Source: RUG695 sp050943135
GTDB taxonomy: Bacteria; Planctomycetota; Planctomycetia; Pirellulales; Thermoguttaceae
NCBI GenBank assembly: GCA_050943135.1
Contig: JBMNOP010000008.1
Coordinates: 88,017-152,016, forward strand
Reading direction: 5' to 3'
DNA length: 64,000 nt
A program made the translations under genes and the position numbers. Numbering within the stretch: the stretch's first letter is position 1; every line of letters begins with the position of its first letter. The notes beneath the pieces were generated by a model, which was not told where the DNA came from, made no database searches, and was given only the letters and a program-made list of their open reading frames with translations. Positions 34,722 through 43,420 of this stretch are shown piece after piece.

Positions 34722-34991
34722 ATGAGCAGATCGCTGAAGAAAGGTCCTTACGTCGTCGCGAGTGTGTATGACAAGGTTATGAAACTCGATCAACAGAACA
34801 AAAAAGAGCCGATCAAGACCTGGGCGCGCTCTTGCACGATTCTTCCGGAGTTCGTGGGCCACACCTTTATGGTTCATAACGGCAAAGTCTTCGTCAAGGT
34901 CTTTGTGACCGAAGAAATGGTCGGGCACAAACTGGGCGAGTTCTCTCCGACCCGTGTCTTCCGCGGCCACGGCGGTAAAGGGAAGCGTTAA
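34722..34991 (+). CDS. rpsS: 30S ribosomal protein S19
   Basis: 89 residues, in the 30S head contacting S13. Signature MSRSLKKGPYV at the start and FVGHTFMVHNGK, then KLGEFSPTRVFRGHGGKGKR at the end. It lies 81 bases after rplB. Confidence 0.97.
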   Translation: MSRSLKKGPYVVASVYDKVMKLDQQNKKEPIKTWARSCTILPEFVGHTFMVHNGKVFVKVFVTEEMVGHKLGEFSPTRVFRGHGGKGKR

Positions 34992-35044
34992 TAGTCGCAA
35001 CTAACGGTTTGTTCGTTTCAAGTTAAAAGATCTTAGGTGTTCAG

Positions 35045-35389
35045 ATGCAAGACTCCATCAGTAATAAATATACCGCTAAGCACAAGTTCGCGGTCATCAG
35101 CGCGCAGAAGGTTCGTCCTTTTGCCGATCTGATCCGCGGTCAGTATGCCGATGACGCGATGAATATTCTGAGGGCTTACCCGAATCGCGGTGCGCGTTTG
35201 GTCGAGAAGGTGCTCAAGAGCGCCATGGCCAATGCCGAAGACCTCAACGAATCTGATCCCGACAACCTCGTGGTTGTCGAAGTTCAGATCGACGGCGGCC
35301 CAATGTTCAAGCGTTTTCGTGCGAAGGCGCGCGGTATGTCGAGCGTGATCAAGAAACGGACGAGTCACATTACCGTTACGCTCGGTTAG
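35045..35389 (+). CDS. rplV: 50S ribosomal protein L22
   Basis: 114 residues, spanning the peptide exit tunnel. It shows AVISAQKVRPFADLIRGQ, the long basic hairpin near residue 80 (GPMFKRFRAKARGMSSVIKKRTSHI) and the usual VEKVLKSAMANAE helix. Position between rpsS and rpsC is conserved. Confidence 0.96.
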   Translation: MQDSISNKYTAKHKFAVISAQKVRPFADLIRGQYADDAMNILRAYPNRGARLVEKVLKSAMANAEDLNESDPDNLVVVEVQIDGGPMFKRFRAKARGMSSVIKKRTSHITVTLG

Positions 35390-35443
35390 TCATAAACGCA
35401 AATTCACATCGAACATAAATTTCAAAGGACCACGAGAGGCACT

Positions 35444-36163
35444 ATGGGCCAAAAAGTAAATCCGATTGCATTCCGAACCGGCATTATGGAAGACTGGAAA
35501 AGTCGCTGGTATGCGGGTAAAAAAGAATTTTCGACCCTTCTGGTCGAAGACAAGAAAATTCGTGATTACATCAAGAAGACGAGAGATGCCGAAGGTCGTC
35601 TGCTCTATCCGGCAATCGCGAAAATCGAAATCGAACGTACACGAGACGAAGTTCACGTGACGATTAAAACATCCCGCGTCGGCGTTGTGGTCGGCAACAA
35701 CGGCAAAAAGGCCGAAGAGCTCCAAAATCAGCTCCAGGTCCTGACGGGTCGCCGCATCAACCTCGACGTTCAGTCTGTCGATAATCCCGAGACTTCGGCT
35801 CAGTTGGTTGCCGAAGATATCGGCGACCAACTGGTCAAGCGTGCCGGGTTCCGTCGCACCATGAAAAAAGCGATGGAAAACGCCATGAATGCCGGTGCCA
35901 AGGGAATCAAAATTCAGCTCTCCGGTCGTCTGGGCGGTGCCGAAATGGCTCGCCGCGAAAAGCAGGCGACGGGCTCGATTCCGCTCTCCACCCTGCGTGC
36001 TAAGATAGACTACGGGTTCTCTGAGGCGAAGATCGCTCAGGGACATATTGGAATTCAAGTTTGGATCAATCAAGGCGAATATAACAGCGAGGACGACAAC
36101 AATGGCCAGAATGCCGAAAAGGGTAAAACATCGAAAAATACAAAGAGGGCGTATAAAAGGTAA
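35444..36163 (+). CDS. rpsC: 30S ribosomal protein S3
   Basis: 239 residues, at the mRNA entry channel. The KH domain motif reads VVVGNNGKKAEEL, and the C-terminal domain has IQLSGRLGGAEMARREKQATGSIPLSTLRAKIDYG. The C-terminal tail continues through the start of rplP, so the last 21 codons overlap the next gene. Confidence 0.96.
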   Translation: MGQKVNPIAFRTGIMEDWKSRWYAGKKEFSTLLVEDKKIRDYIKKTRDAEGRLLYPAIAKIEIERTRDEVHVTIKTSRVGVVVGNNGKKAEELQNQLQVLTGRRINLDVQSVDNPETSAQLVAEDIGDQLVKRAGFRRTMKKAMENAMNAGAKGIKIQLSGRLGGAEMARREKQATGSIPLSTLRAKIDYGFSEAKIAQGHIGIQVWINQGEYNSEDDNNGQNAEKGKTSKNTKRAYKR

Positions 36164-36518
36164 GGCCACTCGCGGCCAGACCGTCGCTCTCGGAGATTTT
36201 GGTCTTCAGACACTCGAAGGCGGCTGGATCAGCGCTCAGGTCATTGAGGCCGGCCGTATTGCCGCTCAGCAGTATCTTCGTGCCGAAGGTAAACTTTACG
36301 TCCGCATCTTCCCCCACAAGTCGGTTACATCGATTCCGCTTGAAACCCGTATGGGTAAGGGGAAGGGGGAACCCGACTACTGGGCTGCCGTGGTTCGTCC
36401 CGGTACGGTCATGTACGAGATCGCTGGTGTTCCCGAAGAGACAGCGAAGCTCTGCTTCAACCGTCTGGCTCACAAACTACCCGTGAAGTGCAGAATGATT
36501 CGGCGGCGGGTTTTCTGA
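36102..36518 (+). CDS. rplP: 50S ribosomal protein L16
   Basis: 138 residues, near the A-site of the 50S subunit. It starts MARMPKRVKHRKIQRGRIKG, typical of L16, from the ATG at 36102 (or 36111). It has the LPLETRMGKGKGEPDYWAAVVRPG-type core (here SIPLETRMGKGKGEPDYW). An AGGA site lies 9 bases upstream. The gene overlaps the end of rpsC by 62 bases, the only extensive overlap in the array, and may be translationally coupled to it. Confidence 0.95.
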   Translation: MARMPKRVKHRKIQRGRIKGKATRGQTVALGDFGLQTLEGGWISAQVIEAGRIAAQQYLRAEGKLYVRIFPHKSVTSIPLETRMGKGKGEPDYWAAVVRPGTVMYEIAGVPEETAKLCFNRLAHKLPVKCRMIRRRVF

Positions 36519-36574
36519 CACGAAACGCGATACCACGAACGCATTAAACTCGAACCGAATTGCAGGATAGAACG

Positions 36575-36769
36575 ATGAAAGCGAAAGAAATCAGAGAAAT
36601 GAGCCAAGAGCAACGGGCAGCCTTTCTTAAAGAGACGACCGACAAGCTCTTCAAGCTTCGGGTTCAGGCCAGGATGGAACGCCTCGACTCCCCCAGTGAA
36701 GTCGCCAAGGCCAAGCGCCTGATCGCCCGCATCAAGACGGTTCAGGCCGAGGCCGGTCGGAACGGTTAA
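36575..36769 (+). CDS. rpmC: 50S ribosomal protein L29
   Basis: 64-residue two-helix protein at the exit tunnel. It starts MKAKEIREMSQEQ and has the family LFKLRVQARMERLDSPSEV-type helix. The ATG at 36575 has an AGGA site; an upstream in-frame TTG (36560) is unlikely to be used. Confidence 0.95.
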   Translation: MKAKEIREMSQEQRAAFLKETTDKLFKLRVQARMERLDSPSEVAKAKRLIARIKTVQAEAGRNG

Positions 36770-36825
36770 TCCGGCATCCGAAGAAGAAGCATCCGAACAA
36801 TACAAGTTTTCGATAGAGGACGAAA

Positions 36826-37089
36826 ATGCCTAAGATGAAAGTTGTTGGTGTCGTTAAGACCGACAAGATGAAGAAGACCCGACGGGTCGAAATTCCCCGT
36901 CTGATGAAGCATCCCAAGTACGGGAAATACATCAAAACGCGGACCGTATGCTACGTTCACGACGAAAACGAAGAGTCTTCCGTCGGCGATACCGTAGAGA
37001 TTGAGGAATGCCGTCCGATGTCGAAACTCAAGAGATGGCGACTGGTCAATATTCTCCGCAAGGCGGAAGTGATCGAAGCCGGTGAATAA
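36826..37089 (+). CDS. rpsQ: 30S ribosomal protein S17
   Basis: 87-residue early 16S-binding protein with an OB fold. Family core: VVKTDKMKKTRRVEI, HPKYGKYIKTRT and VGDTVEIEECRPMSKLKRW. AGAGGA lies ahead of the ATG. Confidence 0.96.
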   Translation: MPKMKVVGVVKTDKMKKTRRVEIPRLMKHPKYGKYIKTRTVCYVHDENEESSVGDTVEIEECRPMSKLKRWRLVNILRKAEVIEAGE

Positions 37090-37148
37090 GATTTCCTCAA
37101 GTTACCTGTAAAGAGCAATCCCTAGATAAGATTAGTGAGTGATCTAAA

Positions 37149-37517
37149 ATGATCCAGATGCAAACTCGTTTGGATTCGGCCGACAACACCGGGGCGAGAG
37201 AGCTCCAGTGTATCAAGGTTCTGGGCGGGACCCGCCGCCGCAGTGCCGGGTTAGGCGACATCATCGTCTGCAGCGTCAAGTCGGTCATTCCCGGAAGCGC
37301 CGTGAAAAAAGGGTCTATCGTCAGGGCGGTCATCGTCCGGACAAAGAGCCCCACGCGCCGTGAAGACGGTAGTTATATTCGCTTTGATTCCAATGCCGTC
37401 GTCTTGATTGACCACGACAAAAACCCGAGAGGCACCCGTATTTTCGGTGCCGTCGCCCGTGAACTGCGAGATCTTGGCTTTATGAAAATCGTCTCCCTGG
37501 CTAGCGAGGTGGTCTGA
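37149..37517 (+). CDS. rplN: 50S ribosomal protein L14
   Basis: 122 residues, standard length. It begins MIQMQTRLDSADNTGARELQCIKVLGG and contains VVLIDHDKNPRGTRIFG, a strongly conserved block. Its stop overlaps the rplX start by one base (TGATG), so the two are translationally coupled. Confidence 0.97.
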   Translation: MIQMQTRLDSADNTGARELQCIKVLGGTRRRSAGLGDIIVCSVKSVIPGSAVKKGSIVRAVIVRTKSPTRREDGSYIRFDSNAVVLIDHDKNPRGTRIFGAVARELRDLGFMKIVSLASEVV

Positions 37518-37828
37518 TGAAAATTAAGAAAAATGATACGGTAAAGGTTCTTTCGGGCCGGGACCGCGGCGAAAAAGGAAAGGTTCTTTCCGTCGATCGC
37601 GAAAACAAGATGGTTACGGTAGAGGGTGCCAACGAGGTCTTCCGTCACGTGAAGCGCTCGCAGCGGAACATGCAGGGTGGTCGCCTTTCGAAGAGCATGC
37701 CTCTTCCGGTCGCCAAAGTTATGTTGATCTGCCCGACCTGCCAGCGTCCGACCCGCGTCAAGATGGGTGTGAACGCTTACGGCAAAAAGACGCGTGTCTG
37801 TAAGAAGTGCGGCGTTGCGATCAACTGA
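37517..37828 (+). CDS. rplX: 50S ribosomal protein L24
   Basis: 103 residues, one of the proteins that start 50S assembly. The KOW motif is in the N-terminal half (KVLSGRDRGEKGKVLSVDREN). The C-terminal half has two Cys pairs (CPTC and CKKC), which would form a zinc ribbon absent from some L24 proteins. Confidence 0.95.
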   Translation: MKIKKNDTVKVLSGRDRGEKGKVLSVDRENKMVTVEGANEVFRHVKRSQRNMQGGRLSKSMPLPVAKVMLICPTCQRPTRVKMGVNAYGKKTRVCKKCGVAIN

Positions 37829-37902
37829 GGTTACATAAGGTCCCGAAGAAGTCGGTCCAAACATAAACGGTTACGAACATAGTACAGTAAAGGAAAACGG
37901 CC

Positions 37903-38460
37903 ATGGTGCCCAGACTTTTGGAAAAATACAACGAGACGATCGTTTCGTCTTTAACCGAAAAGCTGAAGAAGACGAACGTCCATACCGTCCCGAAACTTGA
38001 GAAGATCGTTGTCAATATGGGTGTCGGAAGCGCTATCCAAGATAAAAAATATCTTGAAGAGGCTATCGATGTTCTGACCCAAATCACCGGTCAGAAACCG
38101 GTTGTCACGAGCGCCCGCCGCAGTATCGCCGGTTTCCGGCTCCGCGAGGGGATGCAGATCGGTTGCAAGGTCACGCTCCGCGGCCACCGCATGTACGAGT
38201 TTATGGATCGTCTGATTTCGATCGTCCTTCCCCGTGTCCGCGACTTCCGCGGTCTGAACCCGAACAGCTTTGATGGCCACGGGAACTACAACCTGGGTCT
38301 TTCGGAACAGTTGGTCTTTCCGGAACTGAATCCCGACAAATACACCAAGAGCCAGGGTATGAACATCACGTTCGTCACCAACGTCGAAAGTGATGATGAG
38401 GCCCGCGAACTTCTTCGCGCCTTTGGTATGCCTTTCAAAAACGAAGCAACCGCCAACTGA
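37903..38460 (+). CDS. rplE: 50S ribosomal protein L5
   Basis: 185 residues, a 5S rRNA-binding protein. Conserved parts: KLEKIVVNMGVG, TGQKPVVTSARRSIAGFRLREG and FPELNPDKYTKSQGMNITFVT. Normal size, 74 bases after rplX. Confidence 0.97.
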   Translation: MVPRLLEKYNETIVSSLTEKLKKTNVHTVPKLEKIVVNMGVGSAIQDKKYLEEAIDVLTQITGQKPVVTSARRSIAGFRLREGMQIGCKVTLRGHRMYEFMDRLISIVLPRVRDFRGLNPNSFDGHGNYNLGLSEQLVFPELNPDKYTKSQGMNITFVTNVESDDEARELLRAFGMPFKNEATAN

Positions 38461-38484
38461 TATACGCAAAAGGTAACAAGACAA

Positions 38485-38670
38485 ATGGCAAGCAAATCGA
38501 AAATCGCAAAAGCCAATCGGGTCCCGAAGTTCAGTACCCGTCTGGAAAATCGTTGCAAACTCTGTGGCCGTCCCCGCGCTGTTTACCGCAAGTTCGGTGT
38601 CTGCCGGATCTGTTTCAGAAAGTTGGCGGACCAAGGACTGATTCCCGGCGTCAAAAAGGCGAGTTGGTAA
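38485..38670 (+). CDS. rpsN: 30S ribosomal protein S14, zinc-binding type
   Basis: 61 residues, the short C+ form with a zinc site made by CKLC and CRIC. It contains RCKLCGRPRAVYRKFGVCRI and ends in GLIPGVKKASW, both typical. The zinc-free long form is not in this window. Confidence 0.96.
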   Translation: MASKSKIAKANRVPKFSTRLENRCKLCGRPRAVYRKFGVCRICFRKLADQGLIPGVKKASW

Positions 38671-38696
38671 TATTAGTAAATAAGGAGTAAATGATA

Positions 38697-39092
38697 ATGT
38701 ATACAGACCCCGTAGCTGATATGCTGACCCGTGTCCGAAACGCCCTCGACGTCGAGCGCAACTATGTGACGGTTCCTTATTCCCAACTCAAAGCGCGCAT
38801 CACCGATGTTCTGAAACGGGAAGGCTATATCTGGGATTACGAAGTCGTCGAAGACGGCAAGTTCAAGGCAATCAATATCCTTTTGAAATACGGTCCCAAC
38901 GGCGAACGCGTGATCAGCCACATTCAGAAGGTCAGCAAGCCCGGTCGTCGTTTCTTCAGCGGTCCGAAAGACCTGCGCCCGGTTCTCAACGGGTTCGGTA
39001 TCGTCATCCTCAGCACCAACAAGGGAGTGTTGAGTGACCGTGAAGCCCGGAGGGATAACGTCGGCGGAGAGGTCCTCTGCGAAGTTTGGTGA
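38697..39092 (+). CDS. rpsH: 30S ribosomal protein S8
   Basis: 131 residues, central 16S rRNA binder; in enteric bacteria S8 also represses the spc operon. It starts MYTDPVADMLTRVRNA and ends with the conserved GVLSDREARRDNVGGEVLCEVW. Two ATGs are possible (38691 and 38697). AAGGAG at about 38681 is only 3-4 bases from the first but a good 9 bases from the second, so I chose 38697. Confidence 0.95.
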   Translation: MYTDPVADMLTRVRNALDVERNYVTVPYSQLKARITDVLKREGYIWDYEVVEDGKFKAINILLKYGPNGERVISHIQKVSKPGRRFFSGPKDLRPVLNGFGIVILSTNKGVLSDREARRDNVGGEVLCEVW

Positions 39093-39159
39093 TTTGCGTC
39101 CCGGGTTCGAATGAGAGAGAATAACAACTTTGAGTTATAGTAAAAACGTAGGGTAAATC

Positions 39160-39708
39160 ATGTCTCGAATTGGTAAGAAGCCTGTCGTTGTTCCCGACGG
39201 CGTCGAAGTCACGATCGCCGAAGGTGTCATCACGGTCAAAGGTCCTAAAGGGGAATTGCAGCAGGCCTACCGGCCGGAAGTTGCGCTGAGTTTTGATGCC
39301 GACGCCAAGCAGATCGTTTGCGAACAACGTGTTCCGGGACGAATCGGAAACGCGATGCATGGTCTTTACCGTGCGCTGGTTCAGAACATGGTGATCGGCG
39401 TCTCGCAAGGGTATGTCAAAAAGCTCGAAATTTTCGGAACGGGTTACCTGATGGCGGTGGCGGGCGATGTTCTTCAGGTGCGTGCCGGTTTCGCCAACGA
39501 GATCCACAAGAAGATTCCCGCCGGGCTGAAGGTTACCTGCCCCGATCAGCAGCATTGCACGATCGAAGGATGCGACAAACAGCTCGTCGGTCAGTTTGCC
39601 GCCGATATCCGTATGATCCGCAAGGCCGAGCCTTACCTCGGCAAGGGTCTGAAGTACGAGGGTGAAGTCATCCGCCGTAAAGAAAATAAGGCCGCCGGCA
39701 AGAAGTAA
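39160..39708 (+). CDS. rplF: 50S ribosomal protein L6
   Basis: 182 residues, near the GTPase-associated centre. It starts MSRIGKKPVVVPDGVEV and carries KGPKGELQ and the C-terminal IRKAEPYLGKGLKYEGEVIRRKENK-like tail. Normal length. Confidence 0.96.
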   Translation: MSRIGKKPVVVPDGVEVTIAEGVITVKGPKGELQQAYRPEVALSFDADAKQIVCEQRVPGRIGNAMHGLYRALVQNMVIGVSQGYVKKLEIFGTGYLMAVAGDVLQVRAGFANEIHKKIPAGLKVTCPDQQHCTIEGCDKQLVGQFAADIRMIRKAEPYLGKGLKYEGEVIRRKENKAAGKK

Positions 39709-39776
39709 AATAGCAAGCAGGGACATTCAGTCAGAACGAACGTTCGAAACAATAAAGAAGGTTAAGTGGTAAAGCC

Positions 39777-40247
39777 GTGAGAAAGCAAAAGCGATTGAAT
39801 ATTCAGAGAAAGGTCCGCAAATTCCGGGTCACCAACGCGGTGAAGCGTCATTCCAATCGACCTCGTCTTTCCGTCTTCCGCAGCGCGAAACACATCTACG
39901 CGCAGATCGTAGACGACAACGAACACAAGACGCTCGCGTCGGCCTCGACCATGGATAAATCGTTCAGAGCCCAGAACCTCTACGGCGGAAATGTCGCCGC
40001 CGCCGCGGTTGTCGGTAAGGCTGTCGCCGAGCGTGCTCTGGCCGCCGGTGTGAAGGAAGTCTGTTTCGACCGTGGCGGGCACAAGTATCACGGCCGCGTT
40101 AAAGCTCTGGCCGACGCTGCCCGTCAGAACGGTTTGGATATCGGCGCGATGGCCGAAGAAGAAGAGTCCGTGCCGCGAAAAGGAAAGCCAGCCAAGCCAG
40201 CCAAGCCAGCCAAGCCCGACAAGCCTGCCAAGGCCTCCAAGAAATAA
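39777..40247 (+). CDS. rplR: 50S ribosomal protein L18 with Lys/Pro-rich tail
   Basis: 156 residues, a 5S rRNA-binding protein. The core has RLSVFRSAKHIYAQIVDD and VCFDRGGHKYHGRVKALADAAR. It continues about 28 residues past the usual end as a low-complexity tail of Lys-Pro-Ala repeats (40190-40235, a short tandem DNA repeat). The start is GTG at 39777, with GAAGG upstream at a longer-than-usual distance. Confidence 0.94.
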   Translation: MRKQKRLNIQRKVRKFRVTNAVKRHSNRPRLSVFRSAKHIYAQIVDDNEHKTLASASTMDKSFRAQNLYGGNVAAAAVVGKAVAERALAAGVKEVCFDRGGHKYHGRVKALADAARQNGLDIGAMAEEEESVPRKGKPAKPAKPAKPDKPAKASKK

Positions 40248-40315
40248 GCGCAAAACAGATTAGGCAGAAATTAAATTATAGAAAGCATTCATCTAGCAAA
40301 TAAGAGTGGGTTGTT

Positions 40316-40798
40316 ATGTCAACTGAAAGAATTCAGGGCGAACTGATTGACAAAGTGGTGAAGATTCGACGCTGCGCCGCGGTTGTCAAGGGTGGTCGCC
40401 GTTTTAGTTTCTCGGCGTTGGTGATCGTCGGCGATCGTCAAGGTAGGGTCGCTTGGGGCTACGGCAAGGCAAACGAAGTTCCCCCCGCTGTCGATAAGGC
40501 TGTCCAAGACGGCAAGCGCAAGCTCGCCAAAATCAGCCTCGACGGTTCGACGATCCCGCACAACGTGATCGGAACCTTCGGTTCGGCCAAAGTCGTGCTG
40601 TTCCCCGCCCGCCCCGGTACCGGGGTCATCGCAGGTTCGGCTGTCCGCGATGTTTGCGAAGCTTGCGGCATCGCCGACATTCTGACCAAGTGCTACGGTA
40701 GCACCAACCCGACAAACCTCGTCAAAGCCACGATTTCGGCCTTGGAAAGTCTCCGCTCCAAGAGTGAAGTCGCCAAACTGAGAGGAGTGGAGCTCTAA
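40316..40798 (+). CDS. rpsE: 30S ribosomal protein S5
   Basis: 160 residues, important for decoding fidelity. Double-stranded RNA-binding fold: VVKGGRRFSFSALVIVGDRQGRVAWGYGKA, then VLFPARPGTGVIAGSAVRDV. Its stop overlaps the rplO start (TAATG); rpmD (L30), usually between these two genes, is absent. Confidence 0.97.
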   Translation: MSTERIQGELIDKVVKIRRCAAVVKGGRRFSFSALVIVGDRQGRVAWGYGKANEVPPAVDKAVQDGKRKLAKISLDGSTIPHNVIGTFGSAKVVLFPARPGTGVIAGSAVRDVCEACGIADILTKCYGSTNPTNLVKATISALESLRSKSEVAKLRGVEL

Positions 40799-41295
40799 TG
40801 GATATCAGCACCGTCAATCAAGAAGTCAATACCCACAAAGGCAAAAAGCGCGTTGGCCGCGGTAGCGGTTCCGGTTATGGTAAAACCGCCACACGCGGCA
40901 CAAAAGGTCAGGGTTCCCGTTCCGGGTTCTCTCTCCCCGTTACATTCGAAGGGGGCCAGATGCCTCTGGTGCGTCGCGTCCCGAAACGCGGATTCAATAA
41001 CAAACGGTTTGCCGATGTGGTCGAATCGGTGACGCTCGCGACCCTCGCCGCCCTATTCGACGGTTCGGAAGCGATCACGCCCGACCTTCTCAAACAGCGC
41101 CGTATTGTCGATGCCAAATCCGAATACGTGAAGGTCATCGGCAACGATACGCTCGATAAGGCTTTCAACGTCAAAGCCCACGCATTTAGCAAAGGGGCTC
41201 AGGCCGCGATCGAAAAGGCGGGTGGTTCCGTCGAGGTTCTTCCCCGGAAAAAGCCCGTCGTCAAAAACAAGATGAAGCAGAAAAACGCCGGCTGA
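40798..41295 (+). CDS. rplO: 50S ribosomal protein L15
   Basis: 165 residues. The conserved N-terminal glycine-rich part reads KKRVGRGSGSGYGKTATRGTKGQGSRSG, followed by GGQMPLVRRVPKRGF. It starts immediately at the rpsE stop (one-base overlap). A strong hairpin follows before secY. Confidence 0.96.
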   Translation: MDISTVNQEVNTHKGKKRVGRGSGSGYGKTATRGTKGQGSRSGFSLPVTFEGGQMPLVRRVPKRGFNNKRFADVVESVTLATLAALFDGSEAITPDLLKQRRIVDAKSEYVKVIGNDTLDKAFNVKAHAFSKGAQAAIEKAGGSVEVLPRKKPVVKNKMKQKNAG

Positions 41296-41340
41296 GTTTT
41301 GACGTGTTAAACTCGATGAAATACATAGGATGTCTGTAAT

Positions 41341-41374
41341 GAATTCAGCAGTCTTTCCGAAGACTGCTGAATTC
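41341..41374 (+). terminator. perfect 15-base hairpin between rplO and secY
   Basis: GAATTCAGCAGTCTT (41341-41355), four-base loop TCCG, and its exact complement (41360-41374), followed by TCATTTATAA. The stem is strong enough to cause termination or RNA processing, but the T-run is weak. It sits 38 bases before the secY ATG, so partial termination or protection of the upstream RNA would lower secY relative to ribosomal proteins. Confidence 0.6.
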
Positions 41375-41411
41375 TCATTTATAACAATGATTGTTCAAAG
41401 AGGTTGTTCAG

Positions 41412-42788
41412 ATGTTTGAAAAACTGCGAACAATATTCTCGATTCCCGAATTGAGAAAAAAGATATTGCTCACGCTCGGTCTTCTGGCGGTTTATCGTCT
41501 CGGGTGGAACATTATGCTTCCGATGGTGAATGCGGGCGCTCTCAAGGGGCTGGTGAGCGGAAGCAACTTCTCGGAACTTCTTGACCGCGTCGCCGTCTTC
41601 AGCGGCACGCAGCTCGACCAGATGACAATCTTCGGGCTGGGGATTATGCCCTACATTTCCGCCTCGATTATCTTCCAGCTCCTGGCCGCGGTTTGGGAGC
41701 CGCTCGAGAAGCTCCAAAAAGAGGGGGAAGCGGGCCGGAAGAAAATTAACGAGTATACCCGCTACGCGACCATCGCCATCTGCATCCTTCAGAGCTACCT
41801 CTACATTCAGACGCTCAACGCCCAGTCGCAGGCCGGTCAATCGATCTTTTACGAGAATTGCGTTACCGCCTCGGGGGCATTGCGGTTCTCGTGGCTCTTT
41901 ATGGCCGTCTTGATCATGACCACCGGAACCGCCTTCCTGATGTGGCTTGGGGAACAGATCGACGAATACGGTATCGGTAACGGGATCAGCCTTCTGATCA
42001 TGGCCGGTATTTTGGCCAGTGCTCCGGCAGCGATCCGTGACCTGTGGAACAAAGCCTCGGCGAGCGGCGGTCTGACCCTCGGTACCGATTTCGGTGTTGA
42101 AACGATCGCCATTTTGATATCGTTGTTCTTCCTGGTCGTTCTGGCCGTCGTCTTCGTCATGAAGGGGCAGCGCCGGATCCCAACGCAGAGCGCCAAGCAT
42201 GTACGTGGCCGTCAGGTCTACGGCGGTGCGCGTCAGTATCTTCCGCTTCGCGTGAACCAGGCGGGCGTCATGCCGATCATTTTCGCCAGCAGCCTTTTGA
42301 TGTTCCCCCAGTTCCTGGTCGCCTACATGGTTCAGCACTGGGCCGACCCGACCACCTTTATGGGGAAGTTCTCGGCGATGCTTAACGGTGTCTTCAACCG
42401 GGAATCCTCCTTCACCTATGTGGTGATGGAGATCGTCCTGATCTACTTCTTCTGTTACTTCTGGACGGCTGTTACCTTCAACCCGAAAGATATGGCAGAT
42501 AACTTGAAGAATCACGGCACATTCATCCAGGGGTACCGCCCCGGCAGCCGAACCGCCGATTATCTTGAAAAGGTCATGCTCCGCATCACCTATGTCGGCG
42601 CAGGCTTCCTGGCGATCATCGCTATCGCCCCGACGATCATTATGGCGATGCTCCATGTGGACTATCGAATCGCCGGCTTCTTCGGCGGGACGAGTCTTTT
42701 GATTGCCGTGAGCGTGGTGATCGATCTGGTCGACAAGATCGACAGTCACCTGATCATGCGCAACTACAAGGGGATCATCGAAAAGTAA
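41412..42788 (+). CDS. secY: protein translocase channel subunit SecY
   Basis: 458-residue inner-membrane protein, the pore of the Sec translocon, with about ten membrane helices. It starts MFEKLRTIFSIPELRKKIL. Recognisable blocks are MTIFGLGIMPYISASIIFQLL (helix 2) and IGNGISLLIMAGI. The cytoplasmic loop GQRRIPTQSAKHVRGRQVYGG carries basic residues for ribosome and SecA contact. The ATG at 41412 has AGAGG upstream; an in-frame TTG at 41391 is unlikely. SecE and SecG are not in the window. Confidence 0.97.
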   Translation: MFEKLRTIFSIPELRKKILLTLGLLAVYRLGWNIMLPMVNAGALKGLVSGSNFSELLDRVAVFSGTQLDQMTIFGLGIMPYISASIIFQLLAAVWEPLEKLQKEGEAGRKKINEYTRYATIAICILQSYLYIQTLNAQSQAGQSIFYENCVTASGALRFSWLFMAVLIMTTGTAFLMWLGEQIDEYGIGNGISLLIMAGILASAPAAIRDLWNKASASGGLTLGTDFGVETIAILISLFFLVVLAVVFVMKGQRRIPTQSAKHVRGRQVYGGARQYLPLRVNQAGVMPIIFASSLLMFPQFLVAYMVQHWADPTTFMGKFSAMLNGVFNRESSFTYVVMEIVLIYFFCYFWTAVTFNPKDMADNLKNHGTFIQGYRPGSRTADYLEKVMLRITYVGAGFLAIIAIAPTIIMAMLHVDYRIAGFFGGTSLLIAVSVVIDLVDKIDSHLIMRNYKGIIEK

Positions 42789-42797
42789 CCGGCCTTC

Positions 42798-42850
42798 ATT
42801 AATGCCCCTGCCATGGGGGTATTCAGATCATAGACAGGGGTTTTACCATG
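42798..42850 (+). promoter_or_regulatory. possible translational switch before adk
   Basis: Two mutually exclusive pairings share CCCC at 42805-42808: with GGGG at 42815-42818 (loop of 6), or as CCCCTG (42805-42810) with CAGGGG (42835-42840), which is the ribosome-binding site of adk. The second would hide the site. Pairing potential is seen; regulation is inference. Confidence 0.3.
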
Positions 42851-43420
42851 GGAATGAAAATCGTACTTGTCGGTCCTCCCGGGTCCGGAAAAGGGACACA
42901 AGGTGAGCGGATCGTGAACAAGTATCATCTGATTCATCTTTCGACGGGGGATATGCTTCGCGCCGCGCGCGACGCCAAGACTCCGGTTGGCCTCGAAGCC
43001 GAAAAATATATGGCTGCCGGGCAGCTCGTTCCGGACGAGGTGATCATCGCCCTCGTCAAAGAACGAATCTCTCAGCCCGATGCCGACCGGGGGTTTCTCT
43101 TCGACGGGTTTCCGCGCACCGTTGTTCAGGCCGAAGCGCTCGATAAAGTCCTGGCCGAACAAGGGACCAAGCTCAACGTGGTTCTCGAACTCCAGGTGCC
43201 CGAAGAGATCCTCTTCACCCGTTTGGCCTCGCGCGGTCGGGCCGACGATAAGCCGGAAGTGATCCGGCAGCGTCTGGTCTCGTACGACGAGCAGACTGCT
43301 CCACTGGTCGGCTACTACCAAAAAGCCGGTATTCTCGAGTCGATCGATGGTGCCGGGACGATCGAAAGCGGTTTTGCCCGTATTGAAAAGGTCCTTGACG
43401 CTTACGCGGAAGGCAAGTAA
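42848..43420 (+). CDS. adk: adenylate kinase
   Basis: 190-residue cytoplasmic enzyme that converts ATP and AMP into two ADP. P-loop GPPGSGKGTQ at about 9-18, AMP-binding LSTGDMLRAA, and FDGFPRTVVQAEAL. It has the short LID (GRADDKPEVIRQRL) with no zinc-binding cysteines. AGGGG precedes the ATG. Its stop overlaps the map start (TAATG). Confidence 0.97.
   Translation: MGMKIVLVGPPGSGKGTQGERIVNKYHLIHLSTGDMLRAARDAKTPVGLEAEKYMAAGQLVPDEVIIALVKERISQPDADRGFLFDGFPRTVVQAEALDKVLAEQGTKLNVVLELQVPEEILFTRLASRGRADDKPEVIRQRLVSYDEQTAPLVGYYQKAGILESIDGAGTIESGFARIEKVLDAYAEGK

Noticed and set aside
41379..42749. 456-residue frame opposite secY, rich in His and Asp
   Set aside because: Antisense of membrane helices; SecY on the plus strand is certain.
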